Below, in pieces: positions 10,753-22,783 of a stretch of DNA of 64,000 nt (positions within the stretch are counted from its first letter, which is position 1; every line of letters begins with the position of its first letter). Source of the stretch: Begonia masoniana (lineage: Eukaryota > Streptophyta > Magnoliopsida > Cucurbitales > Begoniaceae). The stretch is taken from NCBI GenBank assembly GCA_022432975.1, contig CM039512.1, positions 4,883,498 to 4,947,497 of the forward strand, read 5' to 3'. Made by a program: the position numbers and the translations under genes. Below the pieces are notes generated by a model, which was not told where the DNA came from, did no database searches, and saw only the letters and a list, made by a program, of their open reading frames with translations.

Positions 10753-13083
10753 CTACTTGAAGAAACCTACAAATCGTGTCCAAAAGGCTTGATGAAGCCA
10801 TGATGGCACGGCACGATTTGAAGAAATATAAGCATCTACAAGCTCTGGAAGGGAGCGATTATTCAGAGGGATAGGTGGCTGATATACCACTATGGCCAGA
10901 CAAGGAGGAGGCTCAACAATAGGGTCAGCAGGAAGAACAGCAGCAACATCAGCAACTTCAGCAACTGCATAAACTGCAGCAACTTCAGTAACTTCAGCAA
11001 CTGCAGTAACTTCAGTCTTCTGAAGATCCAAAGGCATTAGGCGCACATCGTTAGCTACCTTAGGCCTGGAAAATGGAAGAAAGAGATCTTCAAAACAAGG
11101 AACAGAACTTGAGGGCAGGTCGGGTTCAGGTTCAGGTTCAGGTGTCAAGGCAGCAATGGAGGATTGGAGTTTCTCAATTTCCCTGACAATCATGCGCCGA
11201 TCAGCATCCACTTTTTGAGTCACCAAACCAAGACCAGAATCTAAGTCAGTGGACAAGTCTTTGTGATTCTTTACAAGTTTGGCATCCAGAGACTGTTCAA
11301 TCCGACTTTCCATGGTACTGAGAGCAGACTCAATGCGGTCAATAGAGGCTTTCAGCTCAGAATATCGAGTCTCATTCAGTGAGAATCTCCTCTGATAGGT
11401 TAGAGGAGTGGTTGGTATGGATGGCAGAGCAGGAAGGAGTGGAGGGGATGGAGGAGCTGGTTGGACAGGTGATGGAGGAGCTGGTGAGGGCAATCTGATT
11501 GGAGATTGAGGTGGAGGTGGAGGAGTAGAAGGAGGAGTATTGAGGGGAGTAGTCGGGATTGGAGATGAAGGTGGTGAAGGTATAGCCGGTGGAGAAAGAA
11601 GTTGGACTGGTGATGAAGGAGCCGTAGCCGATTTGGTGGGAGACTGGGGAACAGGTGAGGGCAGTCGCATTGGAGATGGTGGTGCTGATGGTATAGCTGG
11701 TTGGATCGAAGATGTAGAAGGTGAAGGTATAGCCAGTTGAACTGTAGATGTAGTTTGTGAGGAAGAGAGTTGGACTGGAGATGGAGGGACTGATGAAGCT
11801 GGTGGGGGGCCATGTTGGAAAATTGAAGTAATGGCTTGCATCAGTGGAGAGATGGAAGGAAAGGCAGGCTGAGAAGGCAAGATAAGAGAAGGTGGAGGTG
11901 ATTGAGGTTCTGAATGTGATTGTGGAGGTGCTGAAATAGGAGGAGGCACATAGGAAGGAGAAGAAACTGTCTCAGAGATCACTATTTCTGAAGAATGGAC
12001 AGTTCTGCGCCTTCGCACCAGAGGAGGAGGTTCTGGAGTGCCAGAAACTTGAGATTGAGAGGGGGAAAGAGTTAAAACTGGAAGGCCTGACTCATCCCCT
12101 CCTTCTGTAGCAGACGCCTCAAGAAGAGCAAGCTTTCTCTTCCCACGCCTGACAGGTGCAGCCAAAGGAGCCTTTTTCTTGGCCTTGTCCAAAACAGGTT
12201 TACCTTTTTCGACTCTTTTGATTCCCAACCTGTTTAGAGTATTATCTGAATAAAAGTTGGAGGGCTGGAGAATCACAGGCTCAATCTCTTCAGGAAAAAC
12301 AACTTCAAGCTTGACAAATAACCGCATGAGAAGCAGGTTATACGGTAGAGATGTAGCCTTGGATGATACTGCCAAAATCATCCGTCTAACGACAATGTAT
12401 CCAATATTGAAAGGGGTCTTGAAATACAGAGCAAACAGAACGAATAGTTCCATTGAGCTCACTTCATCATAATGTCCCCCCTTGGGAACAATATTGAAAT
12501 CAATCATATGACGGAATACACGGGCTCTAGGTGTCAAATGTTTACCCTTTAACTGATCATAGGATGCATTTGGGTCCGAAGCAATTTCCCTTAGAAACTG
12601 AAGTCCATCTGACGTTCCAAAGAAAGGCAGCTCAGGCCCAGTCATATAAATGTAGGGGCGATTATCCAAATGAGGAGCCCCCAGAAGAGTATTTATGGTC
12701 TGAGGGGTAATATCAATATGCTTGTTGTACACATAACTCCTAATGGAGGAGAAGTCAGGGGTAAAACTCATGTTAGCATAGAACATCCTAATTGCTTCTG
12801 GATAGAAGAAGGATTCGGTTTCAAAAAGACCTATAAGCCCTAGGTCTGTCAAAGGTTCGATAAAGCCCATTCCAGCTAGCTTGTCAAAATGAATGCCCTT
12901 ACTAAGAATCAAAGATTTGTGCTGAAAGGTATTGCGGTATTTTACCTTAGCAACTTGAGTAAGGAAGAAGAACGATGGCCATTCCGTTCCAAGAGGAATC
13001 TCTCGGGACGGATGAGCAGAGACTTTGGCCTTCTTCTGGGCCGGTTTGGAAACTGCACGAGATGATTGACCTTGAAATTCCAT
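10753..13083 (-). CDS. Sirevirus third ORF (envelope-position protein), copy A, intact
   Basis: An uninterrupted 776-codon frame between pol and the 3' LTR, where Sireviruses such as SIRE1 carry an envelope-like ORF. Residues of about 1-280 form a globular domain that plant databases often call putative plant transposon protein (SSMELFVLFALYFKTPFNIG, YNLLLMRLF). Residues of about 330-555 are a proline- and serine-rich linker, and about 560-645 a coiled coil (ELKASIDRIESALSTMESRI). A conserved CFEDLFLPFSRP motif follows near 662, then an Ala/Val repeat. I see no signal peptide or clear membrane segment, so an envelope function is not supported here. The same domain order occurs at 57037-59252 and, on a MULE, at 41986-61415. 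The function is unknown. Confidence 0.85.
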   Translation of the reverse strand: MEFQGQSSRAVSKPAQKKAKVSAHPSREIPLGTEWPSFFFLTQVAKVKYRNTFQHKSLILSKGIHFDKLAGMGFIEPLTDLGLIGLFETESFFYPEAIRMFYANMSFTPDFSSIRSYVYNKHIDITPQTINTLLGAPHLDNRPYIYMTGPELPFFGTSDGLQFLREIASDPNASYDQLKGKHLTPRARVFRHMIDFNIVPKGGHYDEVSSMELFVLFALYFKTPFNIGYIVVRRMILAVSSKATSLPYNLLLMRLFVKLEVVFPEEIEPVILQPSNFYSDNTLNRLGIKRVEKGKPVLDKAKKKAPLAAPVRRGKRKLALLEASATEGGDESGLPVLTLSPSQSQVSGTPEPPPLVRRRRTVHSSEIVISETVSSPSYVPPPISAPPQSHSEPQSPPPSLILPSQPAFPSISPLMQAITSIFQHGPPPASSVPPSPVQLSSSQTTSTVQLAIPSPSTSSIQPAIPSAPPSPMRLPSPVPQSPTKSATAPSSPVQLLSPPAIPSPPSSPIPTTPLNTPPSTPPPPPQSPIRLPSPAPPSPVQPAPPSPPLLPALPSIPTTPLTYQRRFSLNETRYSELKASIDRIESALSTMESRIEQSLDAKLVKNHKDLSTDLDSGLGLVTQKVDADRRMIVREIEKLQSSIAALTPEPEPEPDLPSSSVPCFEDLFLPFSRPKVANDVRLMPLDLQKTEVTAVAEVTEVAAVYAVAEVADVAAVLPADPIVEPPPCLAIVVYQPPIPLNNRSLPELVDAYISSNRAVPSWLHQAFWTRFVGFFK

Positions 13084-13189
13084 TGCAGGAAGAAGATTCG
13101 TCAGAGAGGATTTGGTAGGGCAGGGGTTTACAGAAAGAGCGCGAAAAGTGAAGTGTATCGGCGAAGAAGAATGAATTTAAAAGAAATAA

Positions 13190-13350
13190 CTCATCGCCTT
13201 ACGAAGAAGACATACGTGTCGGCAGATTAAGAAAAAATAATTTTCTGATGGATTACACGTGTCGGCAGAAATAAGAAAAACATCTTCCGATGCCTTCCTA
13301 TAGATATGCATCTTCCGATGCCTCTTGAAAAACATAGCATCTGCCGATGC
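13190..13350 (-). promoter_or_regulatory. Motif array in the pol to env-like spacer
   Basis: The 324-bp spacer between pol and the third ORF holds several copies of GTGTCGGCAGA and CATCTTCCGATGCC-like motifs. These match the motif array of the LTR (ATCGGCAGATG). The spacer of the other Sirevirus (56738-57036) has similar motifs (CACCGGAAGAT, ACCGGATGAT). An internal promoter or splice element for the third ORF is possible; this is inference. Confidence 0.4.
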
Positions 13351-13407
13351 CAACACAGAAGAGAAAAACACTCCAATACTTAGAAATTTTTTGACAAAAA
13401 AATAATC

Positions 13408-16400
13408 TTAGTTTTTCTCAACCCGAATGAGACCTAGCCTTATCCTAATATTATTGAAAGTCTTTTCATCTAAAGGCTTGGTGAAGATGTCTGCAAGTTG
13501 ATCTACGGAATTAACAAACTCTAAAATGATTTCTCCTTTTTGAACATGATCTCTAATGAAATGATATCTGACATCTATGTGCTTGGTTCTAGAGTGCTGA
13601 ATAGGATTTTTAGAAATGTTAATGGCACTGGTGTTATCACACCGAATAGGAATCCTTTCATAAAACAGATTGAAATCTTCCAAAGTCTGTTTCATCCAAA
13701 GCATTTGTGCACAACAACTGCCAGCAGCAATATATTCACTCTCAGCAGTTGACAATGCAACAGAATTCTGTTTCTTAGAATACCAAGAAACAGAGACTCT
13801 CCTAAGAATTGACACGTGCCACTAGTGCTTTTTCTATCAATAAGACTACCCGCATAGTCAGAATCAGAATATCCTATTAGATCAAATGAGGTACCTTTCG
13901 GATACCAGAGTCCTAAGTCAACTGTCCCACTTAGATACTTAAAAATCCGTTTAACAGCAGATAAGTGAGACTCCTTAGGGGCAGCTTGAAACCTAGCACA
14001 GAGACATACGCTAAACAGAATGTCTGGTCTACTAGCAGTCAGGTATAGCAAAGATCCAATCATACCACGGTATTTCTTAATATCCACATTTACTCCATTT
14101 TCATCTTTATCCAATTTGGTTGTGGTACTCATGGGAGTCCTAGATGATTTGACAGTTTCTAAACCAAATTTCTTAAGGAGTTCCTTAATATACTTTTCTT
14201 GACAGAAGAAGATTCCATCAGGAGATTGACTAATCTGGAATCCTAAGAAAAACTTTAACTCCCCCATCATACTCATTTCAAATTCACTTTGCATGAGGGA
14301 TGAAAACTCACTGCACATATTGACATTAGTCGATCCAAAAATGATGTCGTCAACATAAATTTGAACCAACAGAATATCATTGTCCTTTTGCCTGGTAAAC
14401 AGAGTTGAATCGGAGTTACCCTTTTTGAACTTTCTTTCCTCAAGAAAATTCTTCAATCTGTCATACCATGCTCTAGGAGCCTGCTTTAGACCATAAAGAG
14501 CTTTCCTTAACTTATATACATGCTCGGGTTTATCGAAAGCTTCAAAACCTAAGGGTTGCTCAACAAAAACTTCCTCAGTGATGTAACCATTTAAGAAAGC
14601 ACTCTTTACATCCATTGAAAGAGTGTGAAGTTCTTGAAACAAGCAAAGCTAGAAGCATTCTTATTGACTCTAATCTAGCAACAGGGGCAAAAGATTCCTC
14701 AAAATCAATACCCTCTTCTTGAGAGTATCCCTTAGCTACAAGCCTAGCCTTATTTCTAATGACAATCCCATTCTCATCTAGTTTATTCTTGTAAACCCAT
14801 TTAGTTCCAATAATGGGATGATCCTTAGGCCGTGGAACAAGTTCCCATACCTTGCTCCTTTCGAATTGATTTAACTCTTCTTGCATGGCCATAATCCAAT
14901 TTTCATCACTCTCGGCCTCCTCAAATTTCTTAGGCTCTATTGAGAAATGAATGCCACATTGGCACAGAGATTCCTAAGAGAGGATCTAGTCTTAACTCCT
15001 AAAGAAGGATCACCTAAGACTTCATCTAATGGATGGTTTCTAACATACTTCCAATCTCTAGGAAGATCTGCAGATTCATCTTTAACAGAAATGATTTCCA
15101 GAGAAGTAGAAGATGGTTCTAAAGGTTTCTCTAATTGAGTGGGAACAGCAGACTTTCTAAAGAGATGGAATCCAGTTGTTTGTCCAAAGAAACATCCTCA
15201 TCCACATTAATTATTGGTTGAGGAGTCTCATCAAAGTTTACATGAACTGATTCCTCTACAACTAGAGTTCTCTTATTGAAAACTCTATATGCTTTACTGG
15301 ACAAGGAATAACCAAGAAAAATTCCAAGATCGGATTTGGAATCGAATTTCCCTAAGTTATCCTTAGTGTTAAGGATGAAGCATTTACTGCCAAAGGCTCT
15401 AAAATACTTAACAGAAGGAGTTTTTCCACTCCAGAGTTCATATGGAGTTTTCTCTAAAAATGGCCTTATGGAAACCCTATTAAGAACATAGCAAGCTGTA
15501 GCAACAGCTTCAGCCCAGAAGTATTTGGGAATGGAATTCTCATTTAACATAGTTCGGGCAAGTTCTTGGAGAGACCTATTTTTCCTCTCAACAACACCAT
15601 TTTGCTGAGGGGTTCTAGGAGAGGAGAAATTGTGCTCAATTCCATACTTGAGGCACAGAAGTTCAAATCTGTCATTTTCAAACTCACCACCATGATCACT
15701 ACGAATAGCAGCAATGGTGAGTTCCTTCTCGTTTTGAACTCTTTTCCTAAAGCTAGAGAAGGTATCAAAAGTCTCATCCTTAGACTTTAGAAAGAACACC
15801 CAAGAAAACCTAGAGAAGTCATCCACAATGACAAAGGCATAGAATTTGCCTCCTAAGCTTGCTACATTGGAAGGACCGAAAAGGTCCATGTGAAGGAGTT
15901 GAAGAGTCTTAGAAGTAGAAATTGAATTCTTAGAAACAAAAGAACTTTTGATCTGCTTGCCCATTTGACAAGCTTCACAGACTTTATCCTTTTCAAAGAA
16001 TATCTTAGGAATCCCTCTAACTAAATTATCCTTAGTAATCTTAGCTAAGGTATCCATTCCTACATGTCCTAATCTTCTATGCCAAATCCAAGCATCATGA
16101 GAAGAATTAACAGCAAAGCATTTCTCATTAACATGCACAACAACATCCATATCAATAACATAGATATTTCTTTTCTATAACCAGTGACAGAGTTTATCAT
16201 TAGATGCATCTTTAATTATGCAGGAGTTAGATTTAAAAATCACTTCATATCCTTTATCGCACAATTGACTAATACTAAGCAGATTATACTTTAATCCTTC
16301 AACTAACAGCACATTTTCAATAATAGGATTAACACTGTTACCTATATTGCCGATGCCAACAATTTTGCCCTTTTGGTTTCCACCAAAAGTAACATTTCCT

Positions 16401-16507
16401 TTCTTTTTGTTGACAACAGAAAACATGGTTGAGTCTCCTGTCATATGCCTCGAACATCCACTGTCGAGGTACCACTGATTTCTTTCAGGAGAGCTGTCAA
16501 CCTGCAA
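13408..16507 (-). pseudogene. Sirevirus pol, copy A
   Basis: The pol polyprotein supplies protease, integrase, reverse transcriptase and RNase H for copying and inserting the element. In order: aspartic protease (WYLDSGCSRHMTGD, near 16480), HHCC zinc finger and integrase core (HRRLGH, CEACQMGKQ, HMDLFGPS, RSDHGGEFEND, NGVVERKNR), RT with YVDD (near 14360), and RNase H ([28 protein letters not shown]). The frame is broken by single-base differences near 16175, 15150, 14945, 14640 and 13795. At these places copy B usually has the base that keeps the frame, so the breaks may be sequence errors. Confidence 0.9.
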
Positions 16508-16516
16508 AACAGAAGA

Positions 16517-18115
16517 TCAAGTTGTCTTCTTTGGTACCCAAACTTTTTGGGTCCTAGAGTTAGGTCTGGTTCCCTTAGGAACCCATTGAAGGTTACCACT
16601 TGACTTCATATTGTAATTCTTTACGGGACATGCAACAGTTTTATGTCCTACTTCACTCCTTGCAAGACAGGTAGTAGATTTAACAAAGAAGTTCCTATAA
16701 GTTTTCCTTTTATTATTCTTGTCATAACCTATACCTGATCTATCAAATGGTTTCCTTACACCACTGATCAACATGTTTAATCCCATACTACCTTTAGTGA
16801 AGTTTATAACAAGTTATCCAAAGTCTCATTTTTCGATTTAAGTTCTGAGACTTCTTTGCATGCTGGTTGATTTCATTTTCATGTTTTCTATTAGATCTGC
16901 ATTTTCCCTTTTCAATGTGTTATACTTACTCTTTAGCATGCCAAACTGCTTTACTAAGTCATTGAAAGCATCATCAGTTCTCCGTCTTCATTATCACTAT
17001 CGCAATCACTTAAATTACTGGAAGAAGAAGAGCATACCTTGTCCTCGTGTGCCATGAAGCACAGATTAGCCACTTCTTCATCTTCTGAAGAGGTATCTTC
17101 TTCACTTTCATCCCACGTGGCTTTCATAGCCTTCTTCTTGAACTTTTTGGGAAACTTCTTGGCCTGTGGACAATCGGCCTTCATATGTCCTGGCTTTCCA
17201 CATCCAAAGCATGTGATTTCCTTCTCCTTTTGTGGTCTTTCACCTTTCGGAAATCTTCTTCCTTGCATCCTCTTCCTTTGCAGGAATTTACTGAATCTCC
17301 TTGTGATGAGTGCTATGTCCTCATCATCTTCTTCTTCTTCTTCTTCAGATTCTTCATGTTTACTGGAGGAGGCAGAGGAGATCTTCAGGGCAATGTCCTT
17401 TCTCTTAGAGACCTCTTTCTCTTTGAGGTCCTCCTTTTCGTTTGCCCTCATTGTGATCTCATGCGTCATGAGAGATCCAATGAGCTCCTCAAGCTTCAAA
17501 GTTTTGAGATCCTTAGCTTCCTGAATGGCAGTCACCTTTGGTTGCCATGCTCTCGGTAGGCATCTCAGAAGTTTCCTTACCTGTTCTTCACCTGAGTAAA
17601 TCTTACCAAGAGCTTTAAGACCATTAGTAATGTTAGTAAATCGAGTAAACATGGAACTAATGGTTTCTCCTTTTTCCATGGAAAACAGTTCATATTCATG
17701 AACTAACATGCTCAATTTACTCTCTTTGACCTGGTTTGTGCCTTCGTGTGTGACCTCTAATAAGTGCCAAATTTCTTGAGCACTCTCACACCCTTGTACT
17801 CTATTAAACTCGTCTCTATTCAGAGCACAAGTACAAGGTGTTTATTGCCTTTGCATTCAGGCTCAAATTCTTCTTATCACTATCATTCAGTTCGTGAGAG
17901 GCTTTGGGTATCCTAATACCATTTTCTGTTTTAAATGCTACATATGGACCATCTACTATATTGTTCCAAATGTCATAGTCTATAGCCTGAATATAAACTC
18001 TCATTCTAGATTTCCAATACACATAATCATTGCCATCGAAGAATGGAGGTCGAGTGGTAGACTGACCTTCCATTTGAATAGAAATGTGTATTGAAAGCCA
18101 TTTCAAATTACACAA
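16517..18115 (-). pseudogene. Sirevirus gag, copy A
   Basis: Gag with the Sirevirus N-terminal domain (RPPFFDGNDYVYWKSRMRVY, SLNAKAINTLY), a UBN2-type core (LVHEYELFSMEKGE, LLRCLPRAW), an acidic run (EESEEEEEEDDED), a CCHC knuckle (CFGCGKPGHMKADC) and a C-terminal part with a second Cys/His cluster. Single-base indels near 18090, 17820, 16970, 16860 and 16810 break the frame. The gag stop is TGA (16517-16519, minus strand), in frame with the protease that follows, and is followed by a pyrimidine-rich stretch and CAG. The same arrangement occurs in the other copies. Confidence 0.85.
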
Positions 18116-18153
18116 TATTTCCTATAAAAATAGCTTAGACAATATTTAACCTT

Positions 18154-18165
18154 GCTCTGATACCA
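18154..18165 (-). promoter_or_regulatory. Primer binding site of copy A
   Basis: TGGTATCAGAGC on the minus strand, complementary to initiator tRNA-Met, two bases inside LTR 2. Confidence 0.9.
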
Positions 18166-18167
18166 AT

Positions 18168-19769
18168 TGTAGGACCGGAATTGTCTAAGAGGGGGGTGAA
18201 TTAGACTTTAAAACTAAATTTATTGATCAATTTAATCACTTTCTCAATTTACTCTATCAGCAATTAAGTTAATAACAATAATGACAGAGAGGGTAAGAGA
18301 GATTGAACACCAACGCTTTTTTCGTGGTTCGGCCAAGCTGCCTACGTCCACGCTCCAAGGCTCACCCCTTGAAGATCCTTAACCTTCTCCTCACGAGAAA
18401 ACAGATCGGGATTCCGGGCTCCGATCAACTGCCTTTACAATTCTGGATTGAACTTTCACGGGCGTCAATCCACTGCCTTAGAGAGATTTGAGTTTGCAAA
18501 AATAACGCACAAACTACACTCTCACAACAAATGAATCTCGAGTTCGAGTTTAGAGATGTAGTGAAAATACAGAGTGAAGAATGACTTTCGCAGCTAGGGC
18601 TCAGAATTCAAATTGGCAAAAGTTGTTACTTCGTGCTCTGAGCTCTGCTTAAATACTCTGTATATCCTTGCTTCATAGAATTGAATGCTTCTTACTCCAA
18701 ATAAAAAAAAATGTTACCGTTGGGAAGCATCCGTACTGAAGCAGCTATCCGTTGCATCTGAAAATTTTGTTCGTCGTCGCCATTAAAGGTCTGGAGTTAA
18801 TGCTTGAAAACGACATCACTGTAGCTTCGCGGCTAACTTTAAATTCTGGCGGAAGATCATAACCAGATGCAGCTTGTAAAATAATGCCACGTCATCGGTA
18901 AATGCAACTTGTAGAGCCATCGGCATATGAGGCTTCAAATGTAATCGGCAGCTGACTTAATATGTCATCAGCAGGAATACCATCGGCAAAAGAGTCTTCA
19001 TATGTCATCGTTATAAGAATCTTTGGATGCCATCGGTATTTGGAGTGTAAAACTTCATCGGTATTTGAAGTGTAAGACCCCATCGGTATTTGCATCTTGT
19101 AGGGCCATCGGCAGATGAGTCTTTGAATGCCATCGGCATTTGAATCTTCATAAGCTATTGGCAGATGAGTCCTTGGAGTTTTGTCGTCTAGTGATCGGCA
19201 TGAGAAACCTTGAACGACATCGGCAGATGCAGCTACAAAGCAATCGTTATGAACATCTTTAAACGCCATCGGCACGAGTTTCTTTAAACGCCATCGGCAC
19301 GAGTTTCTTTAAAATGCCATCGGCATATGAATCCTCAAACACCATCGGCAGATGTAAACTTTGAACTCCATCGGCAGAGACAACCGTAAATACTATCGGC
19401 ATGAGAATCCTTGAACAGTGTCGGCAAGAGTAGCTTCAAATGCTATCGGCAGATTGCATCTTGACACGTCATCGGCACAAGCACGCACTGAACGACTTCT
19501 TCTTCTGTCTTTTAGCAATCGGCAGAAGCCTTCATTTCTTTGTCGTCTTGTGATCGGCACAAGGAACAACTAATTTTAGCCCTGTTTAACTATTCAGCCC
19601 TGTATACTCAATACAATTTATTAGATAACTAAAATACCCTTTTCAAGGGTATTTCCAAATAACCTCATATTCATTATTCTCATTAAATACACATAATCAA
19701 ATTACATTATTTATCCTTTAAATACATCATCAAAAACATATTATGACTTAAACACTCTATAAGTCAACA
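18168..19769 (-). repeat. Sirevirus LTR 2 (shared middle LTR)
   Basis: 1602 bp. It serves as 5' LTR of copy A and 3' LTR of copy B. Apart from single-base indels it equals LTR 3 at the five sites where LTR 1 differs. There is no target duplication on either side; it is flanked by the PBS of A and the polypurine tract of B. Confidence 0.95.
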
Positions 19770-19783
19770 ATCTCCCCCTTTTT
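19770..19783 (-). promoter_or_regulatory. Polypurine tract of copy B
   Basis: AAAAAGGGGGAGAT on the minus strand, directly adjoining LTR 2. Confidence 0.9.
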
Positions 19784-20146
19784 GATGATGACAATATGAA
19801 TTTGATTAATTTAAATACTCCCCCATAATTCTAGCTGCTCCCCCATAGTATATGCATTTTATTCAGTTAACCATACAGAGCAAATCCAAAAACACAGAGC
19901 AAGCATATATCCAAAAAATATATATCCAGAATGCTAACTAATCAGACTCAAAGCAAATATATATATTCAGAATGCTAACCAAGTCATACTCAATCATCAA
20001 ATACACTATTCTCCCCCATTGACATTATCAAAAACAGATTAGAGAAAGAGCAGAAGCAATGCATTAATGAAAGAAACAGAGAAATTGTATTTGAATACTA
20101 ATTAATGTGTTTACAAGACAAAAAATAAATAAAAACTTAGGAATAA

Positions 20147-22460
20147 CTACTTGAAGAAACCTACAAATCGTGTCCAAAGGCTTGATGAAGCCATGATGGC
20201 ACGGCACGATTTGAAGAAATATAAGCATCTACAAGCTCTGGAAGGGAGCGATTATTCAGAGGGATAGGTGGCTGATATACCACTATGGCCAGACAAGGAG
20301 GAGGCTCAACAATAGGGTCAGCAGGAAGAACAGCAGCAACATCAGCAACTTCAGCAACTGCATAAACTGCAGCAACTTCAGTAACTTCAGCAACTGCAGT
20401 AACTTCAGTCTTCTGAAGATCCAAAGGCATTAGGCGCACATCGTTAGCTACCTAGGCCTGGAAAATGGAAGAAAGAGATCTTCAAAACAAGGAACAGAAC
20501 TGAGGGCAGGTCGGGTTCAGGTTCAGGTTCAGGTGTCAAGGCAGCAATGGAGGATTGGAGTTTCTCAATTTCCCTGACAATCATGCGCCGATCAGCATCC
20601 ACTTTTTGAGTCACCAAACCAAGACCAGAATCTAAGTCAGTGGACAAGTCTTGTGATTCTTTACAAGTTTGGCATCCAGAGACTGTTCAATCCGACTTTC
20701 CATGGTACTGAGAGCAGACTCAATGCGGTCAATAGAGGCTTTCAGCTCAGAATATCGAGTCTCATTCAGTGAGAATCTCCTCTGATAGGTTAGAGGAGTG
20801 GTTGGTATGGATGGCAGAGCAGGAAGGAGTGGAGGGGATGGAGGAGCTGGTTGGACAGGTGATGGAGGAGCTGGTGAGGGCAATCTGATTGGAGATTGAG
20901 GTGGAGGTGGAGGAGTAGAAGGAGGAGTATTGAGGGGAGTAGTCGGGATTGGAGATGAAGGTGGTGAAGGTATAGCGGTGGAGAAAGAAGTTGACTGGTG
21001 ATGAAGGGCCGTAGCCGATTTGGTGGGAGACTGGGGAACAGGTGAGGGCAGTCGCATTGGAGATGGTGGTGCTGATGGTATAGCTGGTTGGATCGAAGAT
21101 GTAGAAGGTGAGGTATAGCCAGTTGAACTGTAGATGTAGTTTGTGAGGAAGAGAGTGGACTGGAGATGGAGGGACTGATGAAGCTGGTGGGGGGCCATGT
21201 TGGAAAATTGAAGTAATGGCTTGCATCAGTGGAGAGATGGAAGGAAAGGCAGGCTGAGAAGGCAAGATAAGAGAAGGTGGAGGTGATTGAGGTTCTGAAT
21301 GTGATTGTGGAGGTGCTGAATAGGAGGAGGCACATAGGAAGGAGAAGAAACTGTCTCAGAGATCACTATTTCTGAAGAATGGACAGTTCTGCGCCTTCGC
21401 ACAGAGGAGGAGGTTCTGGAGTGCCAGAAACTGAGATTGAGAGGGGGAAAGAGTTAAAACTGGAAGGCCTGACTCATCCCCTCCTTCTGTAGCAGACGCC
21501 TCAAGAAGAGCAAGCTTTCTCTTCCCACGCCTGACAGGTGCAGCCAAAGGAGCCTTTTTCTTGGCCTTGTCCAAAACAGGTTTACCTTTTTCGACTCTTT
21601 TGATTCCCAACCTGTTTAGAGTATTATCTGAATAAAAGTTGGAGGGCTGGAGAATCACAGGCTCAATCTCTTCAGGAAAAACAACTTCAAGCTTGACAAA
21701 TAACCGCATGAGAAGCAGGTTATACGGTAGAGATGTAGCCTTGGATGATACTGCCAAAATCATCCGTCTAACGACAATGTATCCAATATTGAAAGGGGTC
21801 TTGAAATACAGAGCAAACAGAACGAATAGTTCCATTGAGCTCACTCATCATAATGTCCCCCCTTGGGAACAATATTGAATCAATCATATGACGGAATACA
21901 CGGGCTCTAGGTGTCAAATGTTTACCCTTTAACTGATCATAGGATGCATTTGGGTCCGAAGCAATTTCCCTTAGAAACTGAAGTCCATCTGACGTTCCAA
22001 AGAAAGGCAGCTCAGGCCCAGTCATATAAATGTAGGGGCGATATCCAAATGAGGAGCCCCCAGAAGAGTATTTATGGTCTGAGGGTAATATCAATATGCT
22101 TGTTGTACACATAACTCCTAATGGAGGAGAAGTCAGGGGTAAAACTCATGTTAGCATAGAACATCCTAATTGCTTCTGGATAGAAGAAGGATTCGGTTTC
22201 AAAAGACCTATAAGCCCTAGGTCTGTCAAAGGTTCGATAAAGCCCATTCCGCTCAAGCTTGTCAAATGAATGCCCTTACTAAGAATCAAAGATTTGTGCT
22301 GAAAGGTATTGCGGTATTTTACCTTAGCAACTTGAGTAAGGAAGAAGAACGATGGCCATTCCGTTCCAAGAGGAATCTCTCGGGACGGATGAGCAGAGAC
22401 TTTGGCCTTCTTCTGGGCCGGTTTGGAAACTGCACGAGATGATTGACCTTGAAATTCCAT
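20147..22460 (-). pseudogene. Sirevirus third ORF, copy B, frameshifted
   Basis: The counterpart of the intact 776-codon frame at 10753-13083. It is nearly identical by substitution, but about 20 single-base deletions (for instance near 20177, 20453, 20502, 20651, 20977, 20991, 21007, 21111, 21155, 21320, 21402, 21843, 22042, 22085, 22203, 22266) split it into short frames. Nearly all deletions shorten a run of two or more equal bases. This looks like uncorrected long-read consensus error; true decay cannot be excluded. The domain content is as in copy A. Confidence 0.85.
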
Positions 22461-22783
22461 TGCAGGAAGAAGATTCGTCAGAGAGGATTTGGTAGGGCAG
22501 GGGTTTACAGAAAGAGCGCGAAAAGTGAAGTGTATCGGCGAAGAAGAATGAATTTAAAAGAAATAACTCATCGCCTTACGAAGAAGACATACGTGTCGGC
22601 AGATTAAGAAAAAATAATTTTCTGATGGATTACAAGTGTCGGCAGAAATAAGAAAAACATCTTCCGATGCCTTCCTATAGATATGCATCTTCCGATGCCT
22701 CTTGAAAACATAGCATCTGCCGATGCCAACACAGAAGAGAAAAACACTCCAATACTTAGAAATTTTTTGACAAAAAAATAATC

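Noticed and set aside
10753..13083. True retroviral envelope or infectious endogenous virus
   Set aside because: No signal peptide, cleavage site or membrane anchor is visible; the domain is shared with a DNA transposon, so the position alone does not make it an envelope.
17039..17524. 161-codon plus-strand frame rich in Ser
   Set aside because: It is the antisense shadow of the acidic Glu-rich part of Sirevirus gag.
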